The notes under the pieces were generated by a model that ran no database searches, was not told the DNA's origin, and saw only the letters and a list, made by a program, of their open reading frames with translations. Positions 8,401-16,195 of a DNA stretch of 44,598 nucleotides are shown here, one piece after another. The DNA is from an uncultured Bacteroidaceae bacterium (GTDB lineage Bacteria > Bacteroidota > Bacteroidia > Bacteroidales > Bacteroidaceae). The translations under genes were made by a program, and so were the position numbers. Where the stretch lies: assembly GCA_905235525.1 (NCBI GenBank), contig CAJOLW010000023.1, positions 1 to 44,598 of the forward strand, read 5' to 3'. How positions within the stretch are numbered: position 1 is the first letter of the stretch; each line of letters begins with the position of its first letter.

Positions 8401-9808
8401 CATTCGGCTCTATCGTGAGCGTCATCATGACAGCATTCCACGGAAGGTAAGTTACACGTTGTGGTCAAGCGAGTTCATCGAAACGAGCGGTGCCACCATT
8501 GCCCAATGTCTCTATATGTTGGGCGTTGAACCTATCCGCGATGCTTTCGGCAGAGTGACAGACATCCGTCTGATTCCTTCGAAGGAGTTAGGTCGTCCAC
8601 GTATTGATGTCGTGGTACAAACCTCTGGACAATTGCGTGATTTGGCGGCCTCACGGCTTTTCCTCATCAGCAGGGCTGTGGAGATGGCTGCCAATGCCAA
8701 GGATGAGGAACATCCCAACTTGGTGGCTGAAGGTGTGAAAGAAGCGGAACGTGTGCTGGTGGACAAAGGTTTGTCACCCAAAGAGGCAAGGGAGGTGAGC
8801 ACCTTCCGTGTGTTTGGCGGTGTGAATGGCAACTACGGCACAGGCATTCAGGAAATGACCATGGCAAGTGACCGCTGGGACAAGGAGTCGGAATTGGCTG
8901 AGGTCTATCTAAACAATATGGGTGCATTCTACGGTAAGGAAGACCAATGGGAGAATGTGCGCCAATACGCATTTGAGGCAGCCTTATCGCGTACAGACGC
9001 TGTGATTCATCCTCGCCAGTCAAACACGTGGGGAGCCTTGTCGCTCGACCATGTCTATGAATTCATGGGAGGTTTGAACATGGCAGTGCGCAATGTGACA
9101 GGCAAGGAACCTGACGCATACCTCAGCGACTACCGAAACCGTAACCGCATGAGGATGCAGGAAGTGAAGGAAGCAATCGGAGTGGAAAGCCGCACTACCC
9201 TCTTCAACCCCACCTATATCAAAGAGAAGATGCAAGGCGGAGCAGGCGATGCCAACACATTCGCCGAACTGGTGCAGAACACCTACGGATGGAACGTGAT
9301 GAAACCAGAAGCGATTGACAAAGAGATGTGGGACGGTATCTATGACACTTATGTGAAAGACCAATATGAATTAGGCATCTGCGCATTCTTTGAAGAGAAG
9401 AATCCTGCCGCCTTGCAAGAGATGACGGCCGTGATGATGGAATCGGCGAGAAAAGGCTATTGGAAGGCTTCACCCGCCCAACTGAAAGAGATTGCGAAAC
9501 TTCATACGGAACTGGTGAACAAACATGGTGCCAGCGGTTCGCGCATGGTGAGTGACAACCAGAAGTTGCAAGATTTCATTGCTCAGCGTGTGGATAACGC
9601 TATCGCCAAGGAGTACAAGCAACAAATCAGCGAGGTACGCGAAGAGAAGGTCAACAGCCAAGACGGCAAGGTGTTGAAAAAAGAAGAGTTGAACAAGACG
9701 GAAGAGAATACCACCATGGTCAGCAACCTCGTCGTTGCCGCCATCGTCATCGTTTTCATCGTGCTGATTATTGTACTGATACGCCATCGTAGAAGACCTA
9801 ATGGGTAA
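5426..9808 (+). CDS. hmuS: HmuS, CobN/BchH-like membrane haem-processing protein
   Basis: A 1460-residue protein of the CobN/magnesium-chelatase H-subunit family. In hmu operons it is HmuS, implicated in removing iron from haem in anaerobes. A membrane segment lies at residues about 10-27 and another at 1430-1450 followed by RHRRR, so the large body is likely periplasmic and doubly anchored. CobN-type motifs include HFGTHGSLEYTPGK near residue 541, IGNVGEGMIAKRR near 580, and RPRIDVVVQTSGQLRDL near 1055. Residues about 785-900 form a Lys/Met-rich, low-complexity insert with about 20 Met. The gene follows hmuR by 3 bases. No CobS/CobT-type ATPase is nearby; the HmuU/HmuV pair may energise it (inference). 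Confidence 0.88.
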   Translation: MKKIKFKKKYIFLTILAVILITAFVAFWRTMCSRTDIAFVNYQVTSLSEISKANDNNFIRLSEEKLDNIDDWDNYDVVLISGMGIRITEEQRTKIQELADNGLKILTTAATNPANNIVSIDEWDADSLKQYMSAGGRKNYRNFLNYLRNEVDGKLFFTHEVEPVEEREAQLLYHPDVKDSEAEEHSFLSIKDYNQYLSENGLMKEGAPRILITGMMGDATDLIQQLETTGNVVYATRDAATLVKTHSIDSISPAAIINMAHGRMGDYMVNYLREQNTPLFSTVNVNRMTADWEADKQGMQGGFFSQSIIVPEIDGMIRPFVLFSIREGKDGLPEAYTIPERLETFVDAVNRHIHLKSLANKDKKVAIVYFKGPGSNALTASGLEVTASLYHLLVKMQEEGYNVKGLPASAEELSTLIQQSGSVFGTYAEGAQAKFLNEGKPMLISKSDFDTWTKALFTEKMQQDMKQVNGNYPGNYLAKDAETLGLPVIQLGNIVLMPQMPAGTGSDTFKMVHGTETAPPYPYIAQYLWLQQGFKADALIHFGTHGSLEYTPGKQVALSQNCWSDRLVGSLPHFYLYTIGNVGEGMIAKRRTYASLVSYLTPPFMESNLRTLYAKLSDAIEAYNKMPNDKASLAVKAITIDMGIHRELHLDSLKNKPYSETEINRIEAFAEELMNEHITSKFYTLGIPYEMERINTSVYAMATDPIAYSLLALDKMQKRAANDVEKHPTLFTTHYLNPAKTLVGKLLNRQGEVTDAEVCQVAHISEADLKRAHHIDSIITAPQDMMSMMMSMANEMPGAKKAVTANKTTSKGKKEKNDSSPSGMSKEKMREMGKGMDPKKALAIAKMMGASPEQLKKMKAAMNKGKSGDAEDKHTDSKMANMPPAMQAIMDKVAEAGMLTKEEKDFSRVVLEVERTIRNVQNYKHALQDSPSLEMESMLNALNGGYTAPSPGGDVISNPNAVPTGRNLYGVNTEACPSEQAWEKGKELAENTIRLYRERHHDSIPRKVSYTLWSSEFIETSGATIAQCLYMLGVEPIRDAFGRVTDIRLIPSKELGRPRIDVVVQTSGQLRDLAASRLFLISRAVEMAANAKDEEHPNLVAEGVKEAERVLVDKGLSPKEAREVSTFRVFGGVNGNYGTGIQEMTMASDRWDKESELAEVYLNNMGAFYGKEDQWENVRQYAFEAALSRTDAVIHPRQSNTWGALSLDHVYEFMGGLNMAVRNVTGKEPDAYLSDYRNRNRMRMQEVKEAIGVESRTTLFNPTYIKEKMQGGAGDANTFAELVQNTYGWNVMKPEAIDKEMWDGIYDTYVKDQYELGICAFFEEKNPAALQEMTAVMMESARKGYWKASPAQLKEIAKLHTELVNKHGASGSRMVSDNQKLQDFIAQRVDNAIAKEYKQQISEVREEKVNSQDGKVLKKEELNKTEENTTMVSNLVVAAIVIVFIVLIIVLIRHRRRPNG

Positions 9809-9822
9809 ATCATAAAGACAAA

Positions 9823-10566
9823 GTGGAAACAGTTGTTTTAGTTATCATACTGCTGGTTTGTTTCAATTTTGTGTTGAAGCAGACTTACCGCAAGTTGTGG
9901 ATGGTGGGAGTCATCTCCCTGTTCTGTGCCCTATTCGTTGCCTTTGCATGGCCTTGGGCGATTGAACAGAGCAAGTCACAGATACAGGACTGGCTCAACA
10001 ATCCTCAACTGATGCTCGACACGGCTGTGGTACTCTTCATCGATGTGGTGATTCAGATGGCATATTGCCTCTTGGAAGTACAAACCCTCCCCTCACCCTC
10101 CCTACAAGGAGGGAATAGTATCTCTGCTAATGAGGGAAAGACTGACGAACAAAGTAATCACCCCCTCCCTGTAGGGAGGGTAAAGAGAGGGGCTCTGCTG
10201 CGCTGGTTTCCAGGACTGCTCATTTTCCCAGTCCTCTTCCACATCGAAACCCAGTGTATGTTCTGGTTGACAGGCATGGAGTTCAGCACCGTTGCATACG
10301 GACTGGCAGCCATCGTGTTTGTTGCCATTCCCCTATTCACATGGGCTATCAAGTGGCTCATCCCAGAAAAAGAATTGCGGTTGGAGATTTTCTTCCTCTC
10401 CAATTCCCTCATCGCCATTCTCGGCATCATCGCCACTGTAAACGGACGTACCGCCGTGGCTGGCATCAGCGAAGTGAACTGGGCAGCCCTTGCTTGCATG
10501 GCAGGACTCACACTCCTCTGTGCCATTGTAGGCTTCATTCTTTATCGAATGAAAAAAATGAAATAA
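9823..10566 (+). CDS. hmuT: HmuT-like multi-span membrane protein
   Basis: A 247-residue inner-membrane protein with about six hydrophobic helices, GTG start at 9823, 14 bases after hmuS. Its place between hmuS and the ExbB-like hmuU matches HmuT of the hmuYRSTUV order; the function is unknown but it presumably belongs to the HmuSTUV membrane complex. I name it from position, not from a recognised domain. Residues about 86-124 are a hydrophilic stretch (PSLQGGN to PLPVGRVKRG) encoded by a GC-rich palindromic repeat that looks inserted in frame between two membrane segments. Without it the protein would be near 205 residues. Confidence 0.65.
   Translation: METVVLVIILLVCFNFVLKQTYRKLWMVGVISLFCALFVAFAWPWAIEQSKSQIQDWLNNPQLMLDTAVVLFIDVVIQMAYCLLEVQTLPSPSLQGGNSISANEGKTDEQSNHPLPVGRVKRGALLRWFPGLLIFPVLFHIETQCMFWLTGMEFSTVAYGLAAIVFVAIPLFTWAIKWLIPEKELRLEIFFLSNSLIAILGIIATVNGRTAVAGISEVNWAALACMAGLTLLCAIVGFILYRMKKMK
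10081..10195. repeat. GC-rich palindromic repeat inserted in frame in hmuT
   Basis: Two palindromes, CCTCCCTACAAGGAGGG (about 10098-10114) and CCCTCCCTGTAGGGAGGG (about 10162-10179), are bounded by C-rich and G-rich outer arms (CCCTCCCCTCACCC and GGGTAAAGAGAGGGG) that are themselves roughly inverted. The whole block keeps the reading frame. A related shorter block occurs at about 24390-24427. Confidence 0.7.
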
Positions 10567-10655
10567 AGTTTAGAGTTTAAGGTTTAGAGAGGCTGACGCG
10601 GTGTGCGCATTCTCCGCATGATCCTTAAACCTTAAACTTTAGACTCTAAACTTTA
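10564..10655. repeat. Inverted TTTAGAGTTT/AAACTCTAAA repeat between hmuT and hmuU
   Basis: TAAAGTTTAGAGTTTAAGG (from 10564) is mirrored by CCTTAAACCTTAAACTTTAG and CTCTAAACTTTA up to 10655, with a GC-richer loop of about 40 bases. In RNA it would form a long stem-loop inside the hmu message, between hmuT and hmuU. Related words occur at 19357-19370, 28101-28118 and 39395-39412. Confidence 0.7.
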
Positions 10656-10662
10656 CAAAAAA

Positions 10663-10695
10663 ATGAAAACAGTTAAATTGTATATATCAAGATGA
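10663..10695 (+). CDS. Possible 10-codon leader ORF coupled to hmuU
   Basis: ATG at 10663 opens MKTVKLYISR and its TGA (10693-10695) overlaps the hmuU start ATG (10692) as ATGA. It directly follows the stem-loop repeat. It could couple ribosomes into hmuU, or be chance; there is no other evidence. Confidence 0.25.
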   Translation: MKTVKLYISR

Positions 10696-11279
10696 ATTAC
10701 ATTTCTGACATTCTCTATTGGATTTCCACAGGACTTCTCGTACCTGTCATCATCCTGCTCATCGTCCTCTTCGGACGTGCCCTGCTGCTCATTGGCAGTT
10801 TCTTTGGTCAGTATCTTTCTGTCCGCAAAACAGAAGCCCTGCTGAAAACCGAGTTTGACCAACTCACAGCCGACAATGTGGCGACACTCGCCGACCGTCT
10901 GCCTTCCACGCTGAACAAGTCGCTGGTCGTCCAGTATATCCAGCAGATGCTACAGCAAAAGGACAGCGAACCGCATCTCCAGAAACTCCTTGCCGATTTC
11001 GACATTGCAACCGCTAAAGACCTCGCCACCAGCAAAACTCTCTCCAAGATGGGACCTATGTTGGGACTGATGGGCACACTCATCCCGATGGGTCCTGCCC
11101 TTGTGGGGCTTGCCGCTGGCGACATCGGTTCGATGGCATACAACATGCAGGTAGCCTTCGCCACCACCGTTGTAGGGCTTTTCTCTGCCGCCATCGGTTT
11201 CATCACAGGACAAGTCAAATCACGCTGGTATCAGCATGACAGTGTCAACCTCCAATTCCTCGCAGACCTCCTATGTTGA
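10692..11279 (+). CDS. hmuU: HmuU, MotA/TolQ/ExbB-type proton channel protein
   Basis: A 195-residue inner-membrane protein of the MotA/TolQ/ExbB family. It has an N-terminal helix (residues about 12-35), a charged cytoplasmic stretch, and two C-terminal helices. The conserved region reads TLSKMGPMLGLMGTLIPMG near residue 118 and then NMQVAFATTVVGLFSAAIGF near 150, the ExbB/TolQ helix pair that lines the proton path. In hmu operons it is HmuU. Together with HmuV it probably forms an ExbB-ExbD-like motor that uses proton-motive force to drive HmuS/T, or HmuR; the partner is inferred. It overlaps hmuV by 7 bases, so the two are translationally coupled. Confidence 0.85.
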   Translation: MNYISDILYWISTGLLVPVIILLIVLFGRALLLIGSFFGQYLSVRKTEALLKTEFDQLTADNVATLADRLPSTLNKSLVVQYIQQMLQQKDSEPHLQKLLADFDIATAKDLATSKTLSKMGPMLGLMGTLIPMGPALVGLAAGDIGSMAYNMQVAFATTVVGLFSAAIGFITGQVKSRWYQHDSVNLQFLADLLC

Positions 11280-11611
11280 AAAGAAGAAATAAACTCATAC
11301 AGAAAAGCGTTGAAGAGGATGACCCGATGTCGGTCGTTTCCAACCTCTTCGATGTGGCAATGGTCTTTGCCGTTGCCCTTATGGTTGCCCTCGTCACCCG
11401 TTACAACATGACCGAAATGTTCTCACAAGAGGACTTCACAATGGTCAAAAACCCTGGTAAGGACAACATGGAAATCATCACAAAAGAAGGGCAAAAGATT
11501 AACCGTTATACCCCAAGCGAAGACCAATCCCATACAGATGGGACAAAAGGCAAGCGCGTGGGTGTTGCTTATGAATTGGAGAGTGGAGAAATCATTTATG
11601 TACCTGAATGA
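11273..11611 (+). CDS. hmuV: HmuV, DUF2149 small membrane protein
   Basis: A 112-residue protein of the DUF2149 family found after ExbB-like HmuU in CobN-containing operons. A cytoplasmic N-terminus rich in Lys/Arg leads into DPMSVVSNLFDVAMVFAVAL, one membrane helix at residues about 20-42, and then a periplasmic domain with GKRVGVAYELESGEIIYVPE at the end. The topology matches ExbD/TolR: one helix with an Asp (FDVAMVF) near its start, which could be the proton-carrying acid (inference). The gene ends directly at the operon terminator hairpin. It is the last gene of the hmu operon. Confidence 0.8.
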   Translation: MLKRRNKLIQKSVEEDDPMSVVSNLFDVAMVFAVALMVALVTRYNMTEMFSQEDFTMVKNPGKDNMEIITKEGQKINRYTPSEDQSHTDGTKGKRVGVAYELESGEIIYVPE

Positions 11612-11653
11612 AAAAGGGGGGGGCTAACTGACAAACAGTTAGCCCCCCTTTTT
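11611..11653. terminator. Strong bidirectional terminator
   Basis: AAAAAGGGGGGGGCTAACTG (11611-11630), loop ACAAA, CAGTTAGCCCCCCTTTTT (11636-11653). It ends the hmu operon on the plus strand and, having A and T runs on both sides, can also end the tRNA transcript coming from the other strand. Confidence 0.9.
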
Positions 11654-11657
11654 CTAG

Positions 11658-11731
11658 TCGGGAAGACCAGACTCGAACTGGCGACCACGCGCCCCCCAGA
11701 CGCGTACGCTAACCAACTGCGCTACTTCCCG
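11658..11731 (-). tRNA. tRNA-Pro (anticodon GGG)
   Basis: On the minus strand the acceptor arms CGGGAAG and CTTCCCG pair, with discriminator A. The D arm is GCGC-AGTTGGTTA-GCGT, the anticodon arm CGCGT-CTGGGGG-GCGCG gives anticodon GGG, and the T arm is GCCAG-TTCGAGT-CTGGT. The gene is 74 bases and CCA is not encoded. It reads toward the hmu terminator. Confidence 0.93.
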
Positions 11732-11818
11732 ATTTTTCACGTCGAGTGCAAGTCAAAAGGCAATGCTAAACTCGTTTAAGCAGTGCTGAGACGCAACCTC
11801 GATTATTTAAATCGAGTG

Positions 11819-11849
11819 CAAAGATAGTGCAAATTTTAGACAATACAAA
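11819..11849 (-). promoter_or_regulatory. tRNA-Pro promoter
   Basis: On the minus strand TTTG (11846-11849), 19 bases, TATCTTTG (11819-11826). The predicted leader of about 80 bases to the tRNA holds a small hairpin, CTCGATT/AATCGAG near 11797-11815, possibly a processing site. Confidence 0.55.
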
Positions 11850-11866
11850 ATAAAAGTTTAGTTTTC

Positions 11867-11898
11867 TTGTTTTTTTTCTTTGCTTATTCGTAACTTTG
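11867..11898 (+). promoter_or_regulatory. Promoter of the peptidyl-prolyl isomerase gene
   Basis: TTG (11867-11869), 21 bases, TAACTTTG (11891-11898). Transcription would begin about 11904, too close to an upstream ATG at 11908, which supports the start at 11938. Confidence 0.6.
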
Positions 11899-11937
11899 CC
11901 CTAACAAATGGATGCAAAATCACTAAACTGGTTATAT

Positions 11938-12762
11938 ATGAAGAATATTTTTGCCATCTTGTTTTGGGCATGTTGCATGATGTGCATGGGATGCACCGAG
12001 GGAGGACAAGAGACGGAAGTGGTGCTGGAAACCACTGCTGGTGAGATTCGGGTGAAACTCTACGATGACACACCTGGACATCGGGATAACTTCGTGAAGA
12101 ATGTGAAGGAAGGGATGTACACAGGAGTGACATTTCATCGGGTCATTCGAAGTTTTATGGTGCAGACAGGCGACCCGAAGACACGCCCAGAAGGGTATGA
12201 GGTGAAGATGACACCCGAAGGTGACACCATCACCGAACGGATTCCTGCGGAAATTGTGTGGCCCAAGCACTTTAACAAACGCGGTGTACTGGCGGCAGCA
12301 AGGGATGGTGATGAGGAGAATCCTGAACGAGCAAGCGACAAATTTCAGTTCTACATCGTAACAGGCAAGACATGCTCAGAGGCTGACATGGATGGATTTG
12401 AAACTGCCAGGGAGCAACGCGACACTGAGGTGCTCTATCGGAAAAAACAATTGAAGCACAAGGACAAACTGGAAGCACTACGTCAGGCACGCGACCGTGA
12501 AGGAGTGAGCAATCTATTGGAAAAACTCTTAGACGAAGCGAAATGGGAAGTGTCAGAAAACCCGCCCATCACTTATCCACACGAACTGCGCCGCAGTTAC
12601 GGCATACATGGTGGAGCACCTTGGCTGGACAATGAATACACGGTGTTCGGCGAAGTAGTGGAAGGCATGAAGGTGGTAGAAACCATCCAAAAAATCAAGA
12701 CAAACGCACAAGATGTACCACTGAAGGAGGTGAGAATCGTCAAAGCGTATGTGAAAGAATGA
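11938..12762 (+). CDS. Cyclophilin-type peptidyl-prolyl isomerase lipoprotein
   Basis: A 274-residue cyclophilin-type PPIase that catalyses proline cis-trans isomerisation in the envelope. The signal ends in lipobox CMGC, so it is membrane anchored. Cyclophilin motifs are present: VVLETTAGEIRVKLYDDTPGH, the FVKNVKEGMYTGVTFHRVI helix/strand (catalytic F-H-R), and SDKFQFYIVTGK. A charged, Lys/Arg-rich insert of about 80 residues follows (EADMDGFETAREQRD onward), then GGAPWLDNEYTVFGEVVEGM, the usual C-terminal LDGxYTVFG block. The insert makes it longer than the 160-170-residue core. The ATG at 11938 gives a proper signal peptide; an upstream ATG at 11908 is too near the promoter. It stands alone, convergent with the GH29 gene; the 76-base gap holds nothing clear. 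Confidence 0.88.
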   Translation: MKNIFAILFWACCMMCMGCTEGGQETEVVLETTAGEIRVKLYDDTPGHRDNFVKNVKEGMYTGVTFHRVIRSFMVQTGDPKTRPEGYEVKMTPEGDTITERIPAEIVWPKHFNKRGVLAAARDGDEENPERASDKFQFYIVTGKTCSEADMDGFETAREQRDTEVLYRKKQLKHKDKLEALRQARDREGVSNLLEKLLDEAKWEVSENPPITYPHELRRSYGIHGGAPWLDNEYTVFGEVVEGMKVVETIQKIKTNAQDVPLKEVRIVKAYVKE

Positions 12763-12838
12763 AAAAAGAATTGAGGGTTAAGAATTCATTTTGCAGAGGT
12801 TTATTACAACTTTCCACAACTCTCATCCCCTCATTTCC

Positions 12839-14611
12839 TCATTTCTCTTCCACCACTTCCACATCGCTATATGCCATTCGACTTCCTTGTGCAAGACGGA
12901 CTCCCTCCACACGTATGACCTTGGCACGAGTAGGTTTGCATCGCACAGTCTGCCAGATAGGGTTGTTCACGATGTTTGAAAACTCGCCCTCCCCTATAGT
13001 TTCCCAATGATTCCAGTCGGTGGTGGCAGCGATGCGATAACGCGTGATGATGCCATCATGCGAATCCTGTGGGGGCAGGTAGCGGAAGGCGGTGACGGTC
13101 GTCTCATGATCGAGGTTGACAAACATCATATTGTCGGTGGCAAAGAAGATGTAATAGTCTGACGCGTGTTTCTCACCAGCATTCGGAATGTTCTCGTTGA
13201 TGTCAGGAGCCAGATAGACACCCAGTCTCTTGATGACGGGTTCAGCCTTGCTGTCGGTAATGGTGAAACGGAGTTGGGTCACCTTGACAGTAGGAAAGCA
13301 GATGATGCGGCGATGTCCGATGGTGGTCAATCCGTCATGTCCCTCCACCAATTCATCTTTCAGTGGTAACCATTTTCCATCCACAAGGGCTTCGAGGGTG
13401 AAATTCTTCACACGTTGCCCCAGTGCGATGTCCTCTTCGGCAAGGAAGCGGTTGACAATGGCAGGTTTTTTGAACGTAATAGTGAACGACCTATTGGTGA
13501 GTTTTGGACGTTTCACTTCCTTGACAATGTTTCTCTTGAACACCTCGTCAATCATCTTCTTGAAGGCGATACCACGCAGGCTGTCGGTAGGATGGATGCG
13601 TCCGTTAGGGGCGATAGGAAAGTTAAGCAGCAGACAGGAGTTGCGTCCTACCGACTTATAGTAGGTGTCCATCAGTTTCGACAGACTCTTTACGTTCTCG
13701 TTCTCCGTCTCATGATAGAACCATCCAGGACGTATGCTGGTGTTCGTTTCGGCTGCCACCCACGAGTCACCGTTTTCCAATCCGAAACGCAACATGTTAC
13801 CCGACACATTTCCTTCCTTGTTCAAGAGACTCCAGTTGGTCTCACCTACACTGCCAGCCTCGTTGCCCACCCAGCGCAGGTCGCCACGGTCGCCGCCATC
13901 ATTCCATATCACACATTTAGGTTGCAGTTCACGAATCATGCGAAAAGTCTCGCCCCATTCGTAGTAAGTCTTGGCGTCAATGCGGCGTGTCTCATTGGCA
14001 CCGCCATACCACCCATCGCCACCATTGGCTCCGTCAAACCACACCTCGAAGATGTCGCCGTATTGAGTCAATAACTCACGCAGTTGGTTGCGGAAATAGG
14101 TGATGTATTCAGGCTTTCCGTAATCAGGGTGGTTTCTGTCCCACGGCGAGAGATAGACTGCAAACTTCAAGCCTTCCTTACGGCAGGCATCTGCCAGTTC
14201 GCGCACCACATCACCCTTGCCGTCCTTCCAAGGTGCATTCTTCACAGAGTATTCCGTATAGGCTGAGGGCCACATGCAGAATCCGCAGTGGTGTTTGGCT
14301 GTGAAGATGATACCCTTCATACCCGCCTGCTTGCACACCCGTGCCCACTGCAGGCAATCCAGATTGGACGGATTGAACAGTTTCGGATCCTCGTTGCCGA
14401 AGCCCCATTCTTGGTCAGTGTACGTATTCAGCGAGTAATGGATGAACGCATACATCTCCATCTCTTGCCACCGCAGTTGGTTTTCACTAGGCAGTGGACC
14501 GCAAGACTGCACTTGCGCTTTCAGAGTTGTAACTGTCATCACGAGCAGCAGCAACACATAGGTCTTACATCGAGTCATTGCATTTACCATATTCAATAGT
14601 TGGTGAAACAT
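12839..14611 (-). CDS. GH29 alpha-L-fucosidase with C-terminal carbohydrate-binding domain
   Basis: A 590-residue secreted glycosidase of family GH29, which removes alpha-L-fucose (some members take alpha-L-galactose). A signal peptide ends near LKAQ. The (beta/alpha)8 domain, about residues 40-375, shows FIHYSLNTYTDQEWGFG, GIIFTAKHHCGFCMWPS, LSPWDRNHPDYG and EVWFDGANGG, whose Asp is the expected nucleophile. A beta-sandwich follows, then an F5/8-type C (discoidin-like) domain over about the last 120 residues. ATGs at 14611, 14590 and 14578 are all possible; the first lies 8 bases after the GH43 gene. It is last in the hemicellulose operon. The fucose-type substrate fits side chains of xyloglucan or complex xylans. 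Confidence 0.88.
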   Translation of the reverse strand: MFHQLLNMVNAMTRCKTYVLLLLVMTVTTLKAQVQSCGPLPSENQLRWQEMEMYAFIHYSLNTYTDQEWGFGNEDPKLFNPSNLDCLQWARVCKQAGMKGIIFTAKHHCGFCMWPSAYTEYSVKNAPWKDGKGDVVRELADACRKEGLKFAVYLSPWDRNHPDYGKPEYITYFRNQLRELLTQYGDIFEVWFDGANGGDGWYGGANETRRIDAKTYYEWGETFRMIRELQPKCVIWNDGGDRGDLRWVGNEAGSVGETNWSLLNKEGNVSGNMLRFGLENGDSWVAAETNTSIRPGWFYHETENENVKSLSKLMDTYYKSVGRNSCLLLNFPIAPNGRIHPTDSLRGIAFKKMIDEVFKRNIVKEVKRPKLTNRSFTITFKKPAIVNRFLAEEDIALGQRVKNFTLEALVDGKWLPLKDELVEGHDGLTTIGHRRIICFPTVKVTQLRFTITDSKAEPVIKRLGVYLAPDINENIPNAGEKHASDYYIFFATDNMMFVNLDHETTVTAFRYLPPQDSHDGIITRYRIAATTDWNHWETIGEGEFSNIVNNPIWQTVRCKPTRAKVIRVEGVRLAQGSRMAYSDVEVVEEK

Positions 14612-14618
14612 TTCTTTC

Positions 14619-16169
14619 TTATTGCTTACGACTGATGCCTTCTTGAGTTAGCGGGATGAATTCTATCTGGCCCTTCTTGTCGAAATGCAGGAACTCAGCG
14701 CACACACTACGCCGGCAGTCGCCGCCAGGTTCTCCGTTCTGGCTATAAGAACCGTCGTGGTAGATGTAGTACCATTTTCCCCTGAACTCAATGACAGAGG
14801 GATGAATGGTGAAACCATGATTGGCAGAAGTGCTGACAAACCCGCCATAAGTCCACGGACCCTCCATCTTCTCGGCATACGAATAAGCCATCTGCTCTGA
14901 TTGCACACCCGGAGCATCGCTTGCATACACATTATAATATAATTTGCCACGCTTGAAAAGCCAAGGCCCTTCTGAGTAATTGCGCATGGGTACCTTTCTG
15001 ACCTCACCATCCAACTCAATCATATTTTTCTTGAGGCGCACCATGTAGCAGTCCCCATTTCCCCATGCCATCCACGGGGTGCCATCATCGTCAATGAGCA
15101 CAGTGGGGTCAATATCTGCATTGGCACGATGAGAGTCGGGTGTCATGTCATCGGTAATAAGAGGCGTACCATCCTTACGGGCAGGATGGAATGGTCCTGT
15201 TGGGGAGTCACTCACCGCCACATCAATGGTGTGTTGGCGATTATCCTTTCGGTCAAGTGTCACGTAGTAGTAGAATTTGCCATCGGCACCCTTCACCACT
15301 TGTCCAGCCCATGAACCGTTGGGCTGAGCATAGGGGAAGTCAGCAGCCGAAAGGACGGCACCATGAGCCGTCCAGTGGATCATGTCCGTAGAAGAGTAGC
15401 AAAGCCAATGGGGCATGTTGAACCAACCACCTACGCCCGCCTTGTCTTCACCCACATAAGCATATACGGTATTGCCCACTACTGTGAATGCGGGGTCAGC
15501 GGTGAAAGCACCTGTGAATAGCGGATTTTGCCCATCCACCCGTGGTAACGATTCACCACTAATGGAAAGGTTGCGCAAGTCACCTTCACGAACCTGCAAA
15601 GCATTTGGGAAACCACCAGGAAATCCATGCCCGATGACCCACAACGAGCAGTTGTGACGAAGTGCTTTACCAGGATAGGTGAGTTGCCCCGACAGACCGT
15701 CAACCAGCAACTGCACCGTTGAAACATCTTTATGACTATCGTACTCAGCCCTTGCCTCCACTGTGTACCAGCGACCCGTTTCGACTTTCGGACCTGCACA
15801 AAGTCGGTGAGGTTGCTCATTCTTGTCAATCACCTCAACAAAGAACTGGCCATGCATATTATCGTAGCCGATGGAGATGTCACTGGCCAGCGAATTGCGA
15901 CCGATAAGATGGCTCGCCTTTCCCTCCTTACAGACAAACACCTGTTCAGTACCAAGTGTACCACAGCGCAAGTCGGCCTTTACTTCCCACCTCTTCTGCC
16001 AGTCTTCATAGGGGAGGGGATGATTGTAGTTCAGTTTGTACTCACTCACGTTCAAGTGCAATGTCCCATTTTCATCCATGCCCCGAATATTCCAGTCCTT
16101 TATCGTGTATTGTGCCAGCACTGTAGTGGCAATAAGCAAATTGCAGAGTGTAACAATATTTCTTTTCAT
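14619..16169 (-). CDS. GH43-type glycosidase with N-terminal concanavalin-like domain
   Basis: A 516-residue secreted enzyme, signal ending near TVLAQ. Residues about 20-205 form a beta-sandwich of the LamG/concanavalin type. The rest is a five-bladed GH43-like catalytic domain (arabinofuranosidase/xylosidase group). The expected three acids are visible: FTADPAF (general base Asp), ADIDPTVLIDDDGTPWMAWG (pKa-tuning Asp) and NYSEGPWLF (general acid Glu). It lies 26 bases downstream of the GH115 gene and 8 bases before GH29, so it is in the same operon. Likely substrates are arabinose or xylose decorations on glucuronoarabinoxylan; the exact linkage cannot be read from sequence. Confidence 0.85.
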   Translation of the reverse strand: MKRNIVTLCNLLIATTVLAQYTIKDWNIRGMDENGTLHLNVSEYKLNYNHPLPYEDWQKRWEVKADLRCGTLGTEQVFVCKEGKASHLIGRNSLASDISIGYDNMHGQFFVEVIDKNEQPHRLCAGPKVETGRWYTVEARAEYDSHKDVSTVQLLVDGLSGQLTYPGKALRHNCSLWVIGHGFPGGFPNALQVREGDLRNLSISGESLPRVDGQNPLFTGAFTADPAFTVVGNTVYAYVGEDKAGVGGWFNMPHWLCYSSTDMIHWTAHGAVLSAADFPYAQPNGSWAGQVVKGADGKFYYYVTLDRKDNRQHTIDVAVSDSPTGPFHPARKDGTPLITDDMTPDSHRANADIDPTVLIDDDGTPWMAWGNGDCYMVRLKKNMIELDGEVRKVPMRNYSEGPWLFKRGKLYYNVYASDAPGVQSEQMAYSYAEKMEGPWTYGGFVSTSANHGFTIHPSVIEFRGKWYYIYHDGSYSQNGEPGGDCRRSVCAEFLHFDKKGQIEFIPLTQEGISRKQ

Positions 16170-16195
16170 GTCGTAATGGTTATAAAGTTTATTTT

